This document shows, in pieces, positions 1 through 6,843 of a stretch of DNA of 9,748 nucleotides (position 1 is the stretch's first letter; every line of letters begins with the position of its first letter). The notes beneath the pieces were generated by a model. It saw nothing but the letters and a program-made list of their open reading frames with translations, had not been told where the DNA came from and ran no database searches. A program made the position numbers and the translations under genes. The stretch spans positions 1 through 9,748 of the forward strand of contig JAFXNX010000128.1 of the NCBI GenBank assembly GCA_017529175.1. Reading direction: 5' to 3'. Origin of the DNA: Clostridia bacterium (GTDB lineage Bacteria; Bacillota_A; Clostridia; Oscillospirales; CAG-272).

Positions 1-1128
1 CCCCGCGCCCTCATAAACGGCTGCAAGTTCGTCACAGGGGAGCGCTCTTTCGTTGTACGGTGGCGCAACGGTGACGACGGTCCTTGCGATCTTTGATACG
101 GTCTTTGCGATCTTCGAATAGTCTTTATCCTTCATAACTCCGGTCAATACAACCGCCGTTTGACCCGGGAAGAGCGTCTTAAAAGTTTTTACCGTTGACT
201 CGGCGCCTTCAGGATTGTGAGCGCCGTCAAAGATGACGACAGGATCACGCAAAAGCGTTTCAAATCTTCCCTTCCACCCGGTCGCGAAGATCCCGTTTTC
301 TATATCTTCGTCAGTGATCTTAAGTCCTTCATCCGACAAAACCTCGATTACCGAAAGCGCGGTGCGAAGGTTTTTCGTCTGATACTCGGCGCACAGAGGA
401 AGCGTCATTTTTCTTCCTCTGTATACGAAGCTGACGCCGTCTCTTGTAAGCTTACAATCAGTTACATTTATATTTTCGGCAAGCGCAACAGGCACCGCTT
501 TGCTTTTGCATATGTCTTTTATGTGATTTTCTACATTCGCCGATACTTTTCCGAGCACCACCGGAGACTCTTTTATTATCCCCGCCTTTTCAGATGCTAT
601 CTCGATTTCTGTTTCGCCGAGGATCGCGGTGTGATCCAACGATATTCCCGTTATTACCGCAACGAGGGGCGACGGTATGATATTTGTCGCGTCAAGTCTC
701 CCGCCCATACCGCACTCGAGAACGGCAACGTCGCACCCCGTCCTCTCAAAGCAAACGAGGGCGAGCGCTGTGAGAAGTTCAAATTCTGTCGGAGCGTCCG
801 ACATTTTATCGGCGCATTCCTTAACAGTCTCACACGCGGCGCAAAACTCATCTTTTAAGACGTCTCGCCCGCATATTTTTATCCTCTCCGTATAGTCGAC
901 GAGGTGAGGAGACGTAAACAGCCCCGTCTTATACCCGGAGGCTGTCAGTATCGACGAGACTATCGCGGATACCGATCCTTTGCCGTTCGTCCCCGCGACA
1001 TGTACGAATTTGACGCGCCGTTCGGGATGTCCGAGAAGGCGGCAAAGCTCTCCTATCCTCTCAAGTCCCGGGACCGAGCCCTTCCAGGAGACCGCCTCTA
1101 TAAAATCTATTGCTTCATTGTAATTCAT
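1..1128 (-). CDS. folC: Bifunctional folylpolyglutamate / dihydrofolate synthase (3' end cut off by the window)
   Basis: FolC is a cytoplasmic ATP-dependent ligase that adds glutamate to folates, and in many bacteria also to dihydropteroate, so that folates are retained and usable. The reading frame is open from an ATG at 1128 to the window edge and gives 376 residues; the family is usually about 420-430, so roughly 50 C-terminal residues lie outside. Visible motifs are the P-loop HVAGTNGKGS (residues 43-52), LFTSPHL (70-76), ECGMGGRLDATN (138-149), the SLDHTAILG and SEKAGIIK stretch (about 166-186, with the family's active-site lysine at 180), and FDGAHNPEG (300-308). The start lies 5 nt after the folT stop with only a weak ribosome binding site, which suggests translational coupling. 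It is therefore the second gene of the THF-riboswitch operon. Family assignment is very secure; whether it also has dihydrofolate synthase activity cannot be told from sequence. Confidence 0.96.
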   Translation of the reverse strand, partial: MNYNEAIDFIEAVSWKGSVPGLERIGELCRLLGHPERRVKFVHVAGTNGKGSVSAIVSSILTASGYKTGLFTSPHLVDYTERIKICGRDVLKDEFCAACETVKECADKMSDAPTEFELLTALALVCFERTGCDVAVLECGMGGRLDATNIIPSPLVAVITGISLDHTAILGETEIEIASEKAGIIKESPVVLGKVSANVENHIKDICKSKAVPVALAENINVTDCKLTRDGVSFVYRGRKMTLPLCAEYQTKNLRTALSVIEVLSDEGLKITDEDIENGIFATGWKGRFETLLRDPVVIFDGAHNPEGAESTVKTFKTLFPGQTAVVLTGVMKDKDYSKIAKTVSKIARTVVTVAPPYNERALPCDELAAVYEGAG

Positions 1129-1133
1129 AGCAC

Positions 1134-1643
1134 TTAAAGTATTTCGCGGGCAACGAATTTTCTTTTCAATAACACCGCGCAAATATATGATTCAGCTAAA
1201 CCTACGGCGATATACACAGGTACTCTCGTCGGAATAAGATACGAGTACGGAGTCAAATAAGCGATATGAAGCGCGACCGTCTTAATCACCATTGAGGCGA
1301 CGGCGTGCGACGTCATACCGGATATCATAACGGACAGAGTTTTTCTGTTTTTGAAAACAAACCTTGTCATAAGACCGGGAATTACGCCCATGACTACTGA
1401 CGCCACTGTGATAAAAGGTATTATCGCGTATCCTCTGAGAAGACATCCGAGAAGATCCGCCACAAGCCCGCACACCGCGCCGTAGATCGGTCCGAACATA
1501 AACGACGCGAGCATTATCGGAAGATTCTCAAAGCTGATACGGATCGTATCTCCTATGGATATCGCGGCAAATTTGCCGAGAACGATCGAAAGAGACGCGA
1601 ATATGGCGGTGATGATCAGAGCCGCCAGTCTTTTGTTTTTCAA
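1134..1643 (-). CDS. folT: Folate-specific ECF transporter S component
   Basis: This is a 169-residue, very hydrophobic protein with about five to six membrane segments, the size and profile of an energy-coupling-factor S component. FolT binds folate at the membrane and works with the shared EcfA-EcfA'-EcfT module, which is not in this window. The family signature is clear: TIRISFENLP (33-42) followed by FMFGPIYGAVCGLVADLLG (49-67), and a conserved TRVPVY segment near 139-144. The start is a TTG at 1643, chosen because a full AGGAGG (1653-1658) sits 9 nt upstream; the codon just before is ATT, a less likely alternative start. The protein ends 5 nt before folC. A THF riboswitch with its own promoter lies directly upstream, which independently supports folate as the substrate. 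Confidence 0.95.
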   Translation of the reverse strand: MKNKRLAALIITAIFASLSIVLGKFAAISIGDTIRISFENLPIMLASFMFGPIYGAVCGLVADLLGCLLRGYAIIPFITVASVVMGVIPGLMTRFVFKNRKTLSVMISGMTSHAVASMVIKTVALHIAYLTPYSYLIPTRVPVYIAVGLAESYICAVLLKRKFVAREIL

Positions 1644-1652
1644 AATAAAACA

Positions 1653-1694
1653 CCTCCTCGCGAGTTAGGATCCCTTAACACCATCCGCGGGAGG
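1653..1694 (-). promoter_or_regulatory. Expression platform: stem that can hide the folT ribosome binding site
   Basis: In the minus-strand leader, CCTCCCGCG (1694 down to 1686) can pair with CGCGAGGAGG (1662 down to 1653): five pairs CCTCC/GGAGG and four pairs CGCG/CGCG with one bulged A. This would bury the AGGAGG of folT. The loop holds a smaller hairpin (GTT-A-AGG, then CCT-AAC). There is no hairpin followed by a T-run in this leader, so control at translation initiation is more likely than attenuation of transcription. The pairing is read directly from the sequence; its regulatory use is inferred. Confidence 0.6.
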
Positions 1695-1713
1695 CGATAT
1701 GCCGCTCACTATG

Positions 1714-1820
1714 ACAGCGGGATGCGGCGTCGTTTACTGCAGCCGTAAGGCTTTCGTCCGAGCGACAACTCCCCGTTCGCTCGGCACACAGGCAAAACCA
1801 CACAAACGCGCCTACTCTGT
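1714..1820 (-). ncRNA. Tetrahydrofolate (THF) riboswitch aptamer in the folT-folC leader
   Basis: Read on the minus strand the element starts ACAGAGTAGG and ends GCATCCCGCTGT. It folds as the THF family does. P1 is ACAG (1820-1817) with CTGT (1717-1714). P2 is GGCGCGTTT (1812-1804) with AAACG-A-CGCC (1735-1726, one bulged A). P3 is an 8-bp stem CCGAGCGA/TCGCTCGG (1784-1777 and 1765-1758) with the 11-nt loop ACGGGGAGTTG. ACGAA follows, then a small hairpin AGCC-TTAC-GGCT (1752-1741). Loop bases CGGG (1775-1772) can pair with CCCG (1721-1718) as the family's pseudoknot. The 5' GAGTAG, the G-rich loop, the ACGAA junction and the 3' GCATCC match what I remember of the family consensus. Its place before folT is the classical context. 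The assignment is from pattern recognition, not a covariance-model search. Confidence 0.9.
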
Positions 1821-1827
1821 ACCGATG

Positions 1828-1856
1828 ATTATACTACAACACATATCATATTTCAA
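1828..1856 (-). promoter_or_regulatory. Sigma-A promoter of the riboswitch-folT-folC transcript
   Basis: On the minus strand TTGAAA (1856-1851) is separated by exactly 17 bp from a consensus TATAAT (1833-1828). The expected start point 7 nt further on is the A at about 1820, the first base of the riboswitch P1 stem. The close fit of promoter and aptamer supports both calls. Confidence 0.88.
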
Positions 1857-1875
1857 GAGTATATTGTAAAATTTT

Positions 1876-1898
1876 GACCCGCGCTGAACGCGCGGGTC
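1876..1898 (-). terminator. Hairpin after the cellobiose phosphorylase gene
   Basis: This is a perfect 9-bp stem GACCCGCGC/GCGCGGGTC with a 5-nt loop, 7 nt past the cellobiose phosphorylase stop codon and 20 bp before the folT promoter. On the minus strand the stem is followed by AAAATTTT rather than an immediate T-run; on the plus strand it is followed by ATTTTGTTT, a better tract. It most likely separates the two transcription units, and may act in both directions. Confidence 0.65.
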
Positions 1899-1905
1899 AT
1901 TTTGT

Positions 1906-4341
1906 TTATCCCATAATTACTTTGACGTCGTGCGTCTTTCCCTCTCCGCTCGAGACGAGAACGCCGTCGACTGTCTTTCCGTCGCAAAGTATCTTCGCAA
2001 CGCCCTTTTCAACGCCCGCCGTGTTATCGACGTTTATCACGAACGTATCGCCTCTGAAACGTCTTGTAACGGTGAACGATCTCATCGTATCGGGAATACA
2101 CGGATCGACCTTCAACCCGTCGTAATCCGGCATGATACCGAGAATATATCTCGACACGTTATAGAACGTCCACGCGGCGGTACCGGTCAGCCACGAGTTT
2201 TTCGCTTCGCCGTGGTTGACAGCGTCCCGGCCGGCTATCATCTGCGAGTATACGTAAGGCTCCGTGCGGTGGATCTCGCTGATGTCCTCGATATACGCGG
2301 GGCAAGTTTTGCGGTATACCTCAAATGCGCGCTTTCCGCGTCCGATGACCGTCTCTGCAATAGAGATCCACGGATTGTTGTGACAGAATATACCCGCGTT
2401 TTCTTTATATCCCGGAGGATATGAGGAAATTTCTCCGAGCTCGACGTGATACCTTGTGTAAGCGGGCTGATTGAGGACTATGCCGTATTTGGTGTCAAGA
2501 CGTTCCTTCACAGAATCGAGCGCCTTGAGGGCAAGTCCCTCTTTAACTCCGATCCCCGCCATGACGCAGAACCCCTGCGGCTCGATGAATATCTGACCTT
2601 CTTCGCATTCTTTGCTTCCTATCTTCCCGCCGAACGCGTCGTAAGCTCTGAGGAACCATTCGCCGTCCCAGCCGTACTCAAGGACGGTACGGTACATCTT
2701 GTCCGCTTCCATCCTCGCTCTTTCGGCTTCGGAAGTGTCTGCGCGCCTTTTGCAAAGCTCGATATAATCGGGCGCGACGGCGACGAACATACCCGCTATG
2801 AAGACCGACTCCGCAACGTCGCCTGATTCTCTGTTGCTTGCGGTCTGGAAAGACTGTCCCGGAGTTTCAGAGAAGCAGTTGAGGTTTAAGCAGTCGTTCC
2901 AGTCGGCGTGTCCGATAAGCGGCAGACCGTGAGGTCCGAGGTTATTAATTACGTGGTCGAACGAGCGCTTCAAGTGCTCCATCATCGAAGCGGAATCGTT
3001 CTCATTGTTGTCGAACGGTACCCTCTCATCGAGGATAGACATATCGCCCGTCTCTTTGATATATGCCGCGACGCCGAAAATGAGCCAAAGCGGGTCGTCG
3101 TTGAATCCGCTTCCGACGTCGGTATTTCCTTTCTTTGTGAGGGGCTGATACTGATGATATGCCGAGCCGTCCGCCATCTGAGTCGACGCTATCTCGAAAA
3201 GACGTTCCCTCGCGCGCTCCGGTATCAGGTGAACGAAACCGAGCAGATCCTGCGTGGAATCGCGGAATCCCATACCGCGTCCGATGCCGGATTCGAAGTA
3301 TGAAGCGCTTCGCGACATATTGAACGTGACCATACACTGGTACTGATTCCAGATATTGACCATGCGGTCGAGCTTCTCGTCCGCGCTTTTTACACTGTAA
3401 TTTGAGAGCAGCGCGCTCCAGTAGTCCGCAAGACGCGTCATCTCGGCGTCGAACTGTTCGACTGTTTTGAATTTTGCAAGCAGTTTCTTCGCCGGAGCTT
3501 TGTTGATAACGTCCTGAGCTTCCCATTTATCATCATTCGGGTTTTCACAGTATCCGAGCGTAAATATATATGACTTCTCCCCGTTTTCGTCAAGCGTGAC
3601 TTTGATGTGATGAGAGCCGATCGGAGCCCAGCCGCTCGCGATCGAATTACGGCTCTTGTTCTCAGTCACAGCGTCGGGTCTGTCGAAACCGTTGTAAAGG
3701 CCCATAAAACTCTCACGGTCCGTGTCAAATCCATCGATCGGAGCATTTACGGAGAATACGGCATAGTGGTTTCTTCTCTCGCGGTACTCCGTTTTATGAT
3801 AGATATCCGATCCGATGACTTCGACTTCGCCGATCGAATAGTTTCTCTGAAAGTTCGTCTGATCGTCGAGCGCATTCCATAGGCAGAACTCAACGAACGA
3901 GTAAAGGTCTATATCTTTCTTCGCAGCGCCTGTATTCTTCAATACGACTTTATGCACCTCGCATGAAGAGCCGAGAGGCACCATCGACGTCACTTCGCAG
4001 GAAACGCCGCCGCGCTCACCTTTTATTACCGTATAACCGAGCCCGTGGCGGCATGAATAATAATCAAGCTTCGCCTTTACCGGAGCCCATCCGGGACACC
4101 AGACGTCGCCGCCGTCGTTGATGTAGAAATATCTTCCGCCGGCGTCCGTCGGGACGTTGTTGTATCTGTATCTGGTGATACGGAGCATCCTTGCGTCGCG
4201 GTAAAAGCAGTACCCGCCCGACGTGTTGGATATCAGTGAAAAGAAAGCTTCGCTCCCGAGGTAGTTTATCCACGGATACGGCGTATCCGGTCTTGTTATT
4301 ACGTATTCTCTTGCCGCGTCATCAAAATAGCCGTATTTCAT
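1906..4341 (-). CDS. cbp: Cellobiose phosphorylase, glycoside hydrolase family 94
   Basis: The enzyme reversibly splits cellobiose with inorganic phosphate into alpha-glucose-1-phosphate and glucose, conserving bond energy in the cytoplasm. The 811-residue product has the same length as, and close similarity along its whole length to, the Clostridium thermocellum enzyme as I remember it: N-terminal [10 protein letters not shown] (20-29), [20 protein letters not shown] (41-60), [12 protein letters not shown] (183-194), [20 protein letters not shown] (349-368), [17 protein letters not shown] (472-488), [18 protein letters not shown] (639-656) and [13 protein letters not shown] (712-724). The family's general acid corresponds to Asp483 in the DWND motif. 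No signal peptide is present. The ATG at 4341 has GAGAGG (4350-4355) 8 nt upstream and begins MKYGYFDDA, as in the family. It is a single-gene unit with its own promoter. Cellodextrin or laminaribiose specificity is a less likely alternative. Confidence 0.96.
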   Translation of the reverse strand: MKYGYFDDAAREYVITRPDTPYPWINYLGSEAFFSLISNTSGGYCFYRDARMLRITRYRYNNVPTDAGGRYFYINDGGDVWCPGWAPVKAKLDYYSCRHGLGYTVIKGERGGVSCEVTSMVPLGSSCEVHKVVLKNTGAAKKDIDLYSFVEFCLWNALDDQTNFQRNYSIGEVEVIGSDIYHKTEYRERRNHYAVFSVNAPIDGFDTDRESFMGLYNGFDRPDAVTENKSRNSIASGWAPIGSHHIKVTLDENGEKSYIFTLGYCENPNDDKWEAQDVINKAPAKKLLAKFKTVEQFDAEMTRLADYWSALLSNYSVKSADEKLDRMVNIWNQYQCMVTFNMSRSASYFESGIGRGMGFRDSTQDLLGFVHLIPERARERLFEIASTQMADGSAYHQYQPLTKKGNTDVGSGFNDDPLWLIFGVAAYIKETGDMSILDERVPFDNNENDSASMMEHLKRSFDHVINNLGPHGLPLIGHADWNDCLNLNCFSETPGQSFQTASNRESGDVAESVFIAGMFVAVAPDYIELCKRRADTSEAERARMEADKMYRTVLEYGWDGEWFLRAYDAFGGKIGSKECEEGQIFIEPQGFCVMAGIGVKEGLALKALDSVKERLDTKYGIVLNQPAYTRYHVELGEISSYPPGYKENAGIFCHNNPWISIAETVIGRGKRAFEVYRKTCPAYIEDISEIHRTEPYVYSQMIAGRDAVNHGEAKNSWLTGTAAWTFYNVSRYILGIMPDYDGLKVDPCIPDTMRSFTVTRRFRGDTFVINVDNTAGVEKGVAKILCDGKTVDGVLVSSGEGKTHDVKVIMG

Positions 4342-4375
4342 TGTTTGCGCCTCTCAAAATGAATTTAACAAATAC

Positions 4376-4404
4376 ATTATAGTTTAATTTTATATACAAA
4401 TCAA
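4376..4404 (-). promoter_or_regulatory. cbp: Sigma-A promoter of the cellobiose phosphorylase gene
   Basis: On the minus strand TTGATT (4404-4399) lies 17 bp from TATAAT (4381-4376), inside an AT-rich stretch. The predicted start near 4369 leaves a leader of about 28 nt, enough only for the ribosome binding site. I see no clear operator palindrome. Confidence 0.8.
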
Positions 4405-4433
4405 GTAATATCCGTTAATAAATTACGCCTTAA

Positions 4434-4470
4434 CAGAATACCGGCAAGCTTTCCGCCCGCCGGTATTCTG
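4434..4470 (-). terminator. Long hairpin after the dockerin-protein gene
   Basis: A perfect 12-bp stem CAGAATACCGGC/GCCGGTATTCTG encloses a 13-nt loop. Outside it, CTTAA and TTAAG on the minus strand can add five pairs across a bulge. It lies 43 nt after the dockerin gene's stop and before the cellobiose phosphorylase promoter. The sequence after the stem (TTAAGGCG) is not a proper T-run, so termination is likely from position but unproven. Confidence 0.6.
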
Positions 4471-4486
4471 AAAAGTTAAGCTTCGG

Positions 4487-4506
4487 AACTCCTAACTCCT
4501 AACTTC
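4487..4506. repeat. Short tandem heptamer repeat
   Basis: On the plus strand AACTCCT occurs twice in tandem and begins a third time (AACTTC), directly between the dockerin gene stop and its 3' hairpin. Read on the minus strand it is GTTAGGA repeated. The 8-mer AGTTAGGA recurs on the plus strand at 1663-1670, in the folT leader, which is probably chance. Confidence 0.6.
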
Positions 4507-4513
4507 AAAAGTC

Positions 4514-5647
4514 TCATCCCGCGATAAGCGCTTTCAGCGCGCTGATGTCTCGAAGACCTATCGCACCGTCGAGGTCTACGTCGGAATTGAATTGATTGAT
4601 CTCAGACAGCCCTGCAATTCCTGCGATATATGCTTTGAGAGCCGATATATCCTTGAGCGTCACTACCCCGTCTCCGTCGACGTCGCCGGAAATGATGACT
4701 ATATCCGGTCCGTTGCTGCCGGGGTCTTTTTCAATACTGCAGAACAGTATATCGGCGTTATTCATATCCGAGTCTATAACGTTAGAGGGGTTATAAGCAA
4801 ATCCGAATTTGCGTTTTCCGGTAAGTTCGGATGAGAACTTGAACGTTACGGTAAGGATCGTGCCGTCCGAGACGACGTCATCTCCGCTATCGGTGTCGGC
4901 ATAATAGCACAGCGCCAGAACGTCGTCCGTCGGATCTCCCGAGAGCGCGAACGTTTCTTTCGCGGCAGGGTCATCCGAGGGATCGATAGCAGTCTCTTCA
5001 AGGAGCGCGTCGGAGAAGAGAGCGCCGTTTTCAGCTGATACGACTGTCAGTCCGTCGTAATAGTACAGATAGAATCCGAGGGCCGCAAGTCCGGGATTGT
5101 TATGTATCGCTACAGTCGCTGTGACCTCAGTCTCGCCGTTTCCCGCATCCTGCGCTTCGGAGAACGAAATGTCGACGTACGCGTCGTTCAAAGAATATGA
5201 TACGCTCTCAAGGACCTCGCCGCAAACAGTACAGCTCCTCATCTTTCTGCCCTGCGCGTTCGCGGTAGCGCTTTTGACTACCTTCCATGTGCCGCTGTTA
5301 TGGCCTGTAGCGCGAAGTGTCGTTCTGTAATGGACGTAAGAGCAGACCGGGCAGTAATACTTCGTGTATCCGTTTTGCGTACACGTGGGATACACCGTTT
5401 CGATAAGGGTATTGTGTCCTTTTGCGGGAATGGTCTCCGTCTCCACTTCGCCGCAGACGGTACAGACCCTCTCTCTTACACCTTCGTCAACGCATCCGGC
5501 GGGAGTCACCTCGACCCATTCTCCGAACGTATGCTCGATACCGAGGGTCGCGCAGTTTTCGCCGAGAGCGCCTGCCGACGGTACGGCCGACATGAGCAAA
5601 ACGAGGGCGGCTATCACGCTGAATGCTCTCAATAATGAACGTTTCAT
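4514..5647 (-). CDS. Secreted protein with CxxC repeats, cohesin-like module and C-terminal type I dockerin
   Basis: This 377-residue exported protein starts MKRSLLRAFSVIAALVLLMS, a signal peptide probably cut after about residue 27 (SAGA). A Cys-rich part follows (about 30-145) with three copies of a pattern ending in CxxC: CTVC (62-65), CPVC (99-102), CTVC (139-142); two copies end in a GH dipeptide. Residues about 156-307 resemble a cohesin module (NNPGLAALGFYLYYYDGLTV, 184-203). The C-terminus (321-377) is a dockerin with two complete calcium loops: Asp at 322, 324, 326, 333 and at 356, 358, 360, 367, each followed by DISALKA. The ATG at 5647 is chosen over an in-frame ATG at 5713 because AAAGGA (5657-5662) lies 9 nt upstream, the signal peptide begins there, and the promoter lies within the longer version. 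It probably takes part in a surface protein-protein or cellulosome-like assembly. There is no catalytic domain, so its exact role is unknown. Confidence 0.88.
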   Translation of the reverse strand: MKRSLLRAFSVIAALVLLMSAVPSAGALGENCATLGIEHTFGEWVEVTPAGCVDEGVRERVCTVCGEVETETIPAKGHNTLIETVYPTCTQNGYTKYYCPVCSYVHYRTTLRATGHNSGTWKVVKSATANAQGRKMRSCTVCGEVLESVSYSLNDAYVDISFSEAQDAGNGETEVTATVAIHNNPGLAALGFYLYYYDGLTVVSAENGALFSDALLEETAIDPSDDPAAKETFALSGDPTDDVLALCYYADTDSGDDVVSDGTILTVTFKFSSELTGKRKFGFAYNPSNVIDSDMNNADILFCSIEKDPGSNGPDIVIISGDVDGDGVVTLKDISALKAYIAGIAGLSEINQFNSDVDLDGAIGLRDISALKALIAG

Positions 5648-5684
5648 AAGGCGTTTTCCTTTCGAACGATCTGTTACTGTTATT

Positions 5685-5713
5685 ATTCTATCAAATATCT
5701 CTCTCATTTGCAA
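5685..5713 (-). promoter_or_regulatory. Sigma-A promoter of the dockerin-protein gene
   Basis: On the minus strand TTGCAA (5713-5708) is 17 bp from TAGAAT (5690-5685). The predicted start is near 5678, giving a leader of about 31 nt to the ATG at 5647. The -35 matches consensus at four of six positions, so strength is probably moderate. Confidence 0.65.
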
Positions 5714-5774
5714 GATATTTTTTTGATAAATAATTACACTTGTTTAAAGATTTTAATCTGACGCATTATTGCTA

Positions 5775-5803
5775 TTGACCTTTTATAAAAACTGTGGTAT
5801 TAT
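5775..5803 (+). promoter_or_regulatory. Strong sigma-A promoter with extended -10, for the lipoprotein gene
   Basis: TTGACC (5775-5780), a 17-bp spacer and TATTAT (5798-5803) preceded by TGG, the TGn extended -10. Transcription should start near 5810, leaving a leader of about 50 nt. The leader is too short for a cobalamin riboswitch, and I see no obvious iron-box palindrome in it. It is divergent from the dockerin-gene promoter; the two -35 boxes are about 60 bp apart. Confidence 0.8.
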
Positions 5804-5860
5804 ATATTAGATATATCTTGTGCGGCTTCAACCACCGATGCACATGAAAGGAATACTACA

Positions 5861-6784
5861 ATGAGAAAATTATCTGTTGTTGCGGCATTGATCATTCTTG
5901 CAGGATGTATTCTCGCGTCCTGCGGAGGCAGATCTTACAAATCTTATACTATCGATCCGAATTACGAACCGTCGATAGACGTTGAGAGCAACATCTCTGT
6001 CCAGGATTTCGACGGCGAACTGATGACGCTTCCCGCAGATATCAAATCGGTAACGTGTTTCAGTCCGGAAGCGGGTAAGATCATTGCCGCGATCGGAAAC
6101 GCTAAATATATAAAAGCTGTCGACGAGGCAACAAAGCAGGTCGTTTCGGTCATCAACGTGATAGACGCGGAGCAGATCAACGAGCAGGACAACGAACTTA
6201 TCTTTATCAGCGAGTCCTACGATACTTCGATCATCACATCCGACGTTCCCTACGTCGCGGTACCGCAAAACCTGACTATCGCCGATACGATCACGCTTAT
6301 CAAGATGATCGAGAAGATCTTCAATTCAGCTCAGGACAGCCTTGCGGACGCGATAGATATGCAGATGAACCGCGCGTCGCAGGCGACGAACGAGTACATG
6401 AACAAGTATCCCGTATTCATCGACCTCGGAGTAAATGAAGACGGCACGTTTACAACACCCGGCGCGGGATCGTTCATCAATGAGATCCTCGGCGTCAGCG
6501 GCGGCGAAAACATTTTCGCAGGCAAGGAAGCCGATGAAAACGGAAACGTAACGGTGACGAAAGAAGAAGTCCTCGCCGCAAAGCCCGAGTTCATCTTCAC
6601 TGCAAGCAATCTTCGTACGTTCCTTCGCGACAACGATTTCAGAGAACTCGACTGCGTAAGCGGCAACAGAGTTTATCAGATCGATCCCGAAAACTACAAA
6701 TACGCATGCCAGACCATCGCTGCAGACATAGACGAGATATTCACATACATCAACGAATATCATATTTCGCAGCTTTCAAACTGA
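5861..6784 (+). CDS. ABC-type substrate-binding lipoprotein of the siderophore / cobalamin family (orphan)
   Basis: This 307-residue protein belongs to the periplasmic-binding-protein family that captures iron-siderophores, haem or cobalamin for ABC importers. It has a lipoprotein signal with two possible lipobox cysteines, LAGC (Cys16) and LASC (Cys21). The two-lobe layout is visible: VTCFSPEAGKIIAAIGNAKY (64-83), the first-lobe end (IFISESYDT and YVAVPQNLTI, about 114-140), a long linking helix (about 141-180), then PVFIDLG (184-190), TPGAGSFINEILG (199-211), GGENIFA (214-220) and EEVLAAKPEFIFTAS (235-249). GAAAGGA (5846-5852) lies 8 nt before the ATG. It stands alone with its own promoter and terminator; no permease or ATPase gene is nearby, so it either feeds a transporter encoded elsewhere or has become a surface binding or sensing protein. 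The ligand cannot be read from the sequence; I see no metal-binding His pair typical of Zn/Mn binders. Confidence 0.82.
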   Translation: MRKLSVVAALIILAGCILASCGGRSYKSYTIDPNYEPSIDVESNISVQDFDGELMTLPADIKSVTCFSPEAGKIIAAIGNAKYIKAVDEATKQVVSVINVIDAEQINEQDNELIFISESYDTSIITSDVPYVAVPQNLTIADTITLIKMIEKIFNSAQDSLADAIDMQMNRASQATNEYMNKYPVFIDLGVNEDGTFTTPGAGSFINEILGVSGGENIFAGKEADENGNVTVTKEEVLAAKPEFIFTASNLRTFLRDNDFRELDCVSGNRVYQIDPENYKYACQTIAADIDEIFTYINEYHISQLSN

Positions 6785-6796
6785 CAGCAAAAACTT

Positions 6797-6828
6797 AAGG
6801 CGCCGTGGATATCCACAGCGCCTTTTTT
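6797..6828 (+). terminator. Rho-independent terminator, probably bidirectional
   Basis: GGCGC (6799-6803) pairs with GCGCC (6818-6822), and GTGGA with TCCAC inside it, followed by six T (6823-6828) on the plus strand. It sits between the convergent lipoprotein and transaldolase genes. On the minus strand the stem is followed by TTAAGTTTTT, so it may also stop the aldolase transcript. Confidence 0.92.
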
Positions 6829-6843
6829 GTTGTTTATCATCGA

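Noticed and set aside
217..858. A 213-residue open frame on the plus strand
   Set aside because: It is the antisense of folC, rich in Arg/Tyr/Phe in the manner of reverse-strand shadows, with no ribosome binding site, while the folC frame carries all family motifs.
3026..3526. A 166-residue minus-strand open frame inside the cellobiose phosphorylase gene
   Set aside because: It is a +1 frame shadow, Arg/Ser rich and without its own start signals.
5648..5713. A longer N-terminus for the dockerin protein starting at 5713
   Set aside because: It would put 22 charged residues ahead of a normal signal peptide, lacks a ribosome binding site, and overlaps the -35 and -10 boxes of the gene's promoter.
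5804..5860. A cobalamin riboswitch or iron-responsive operator before the lipoprotein gene
   Set aside because: The leader is only about 50 nt with no B12-box-like sequence and no 19-bp iron-box palindrome.
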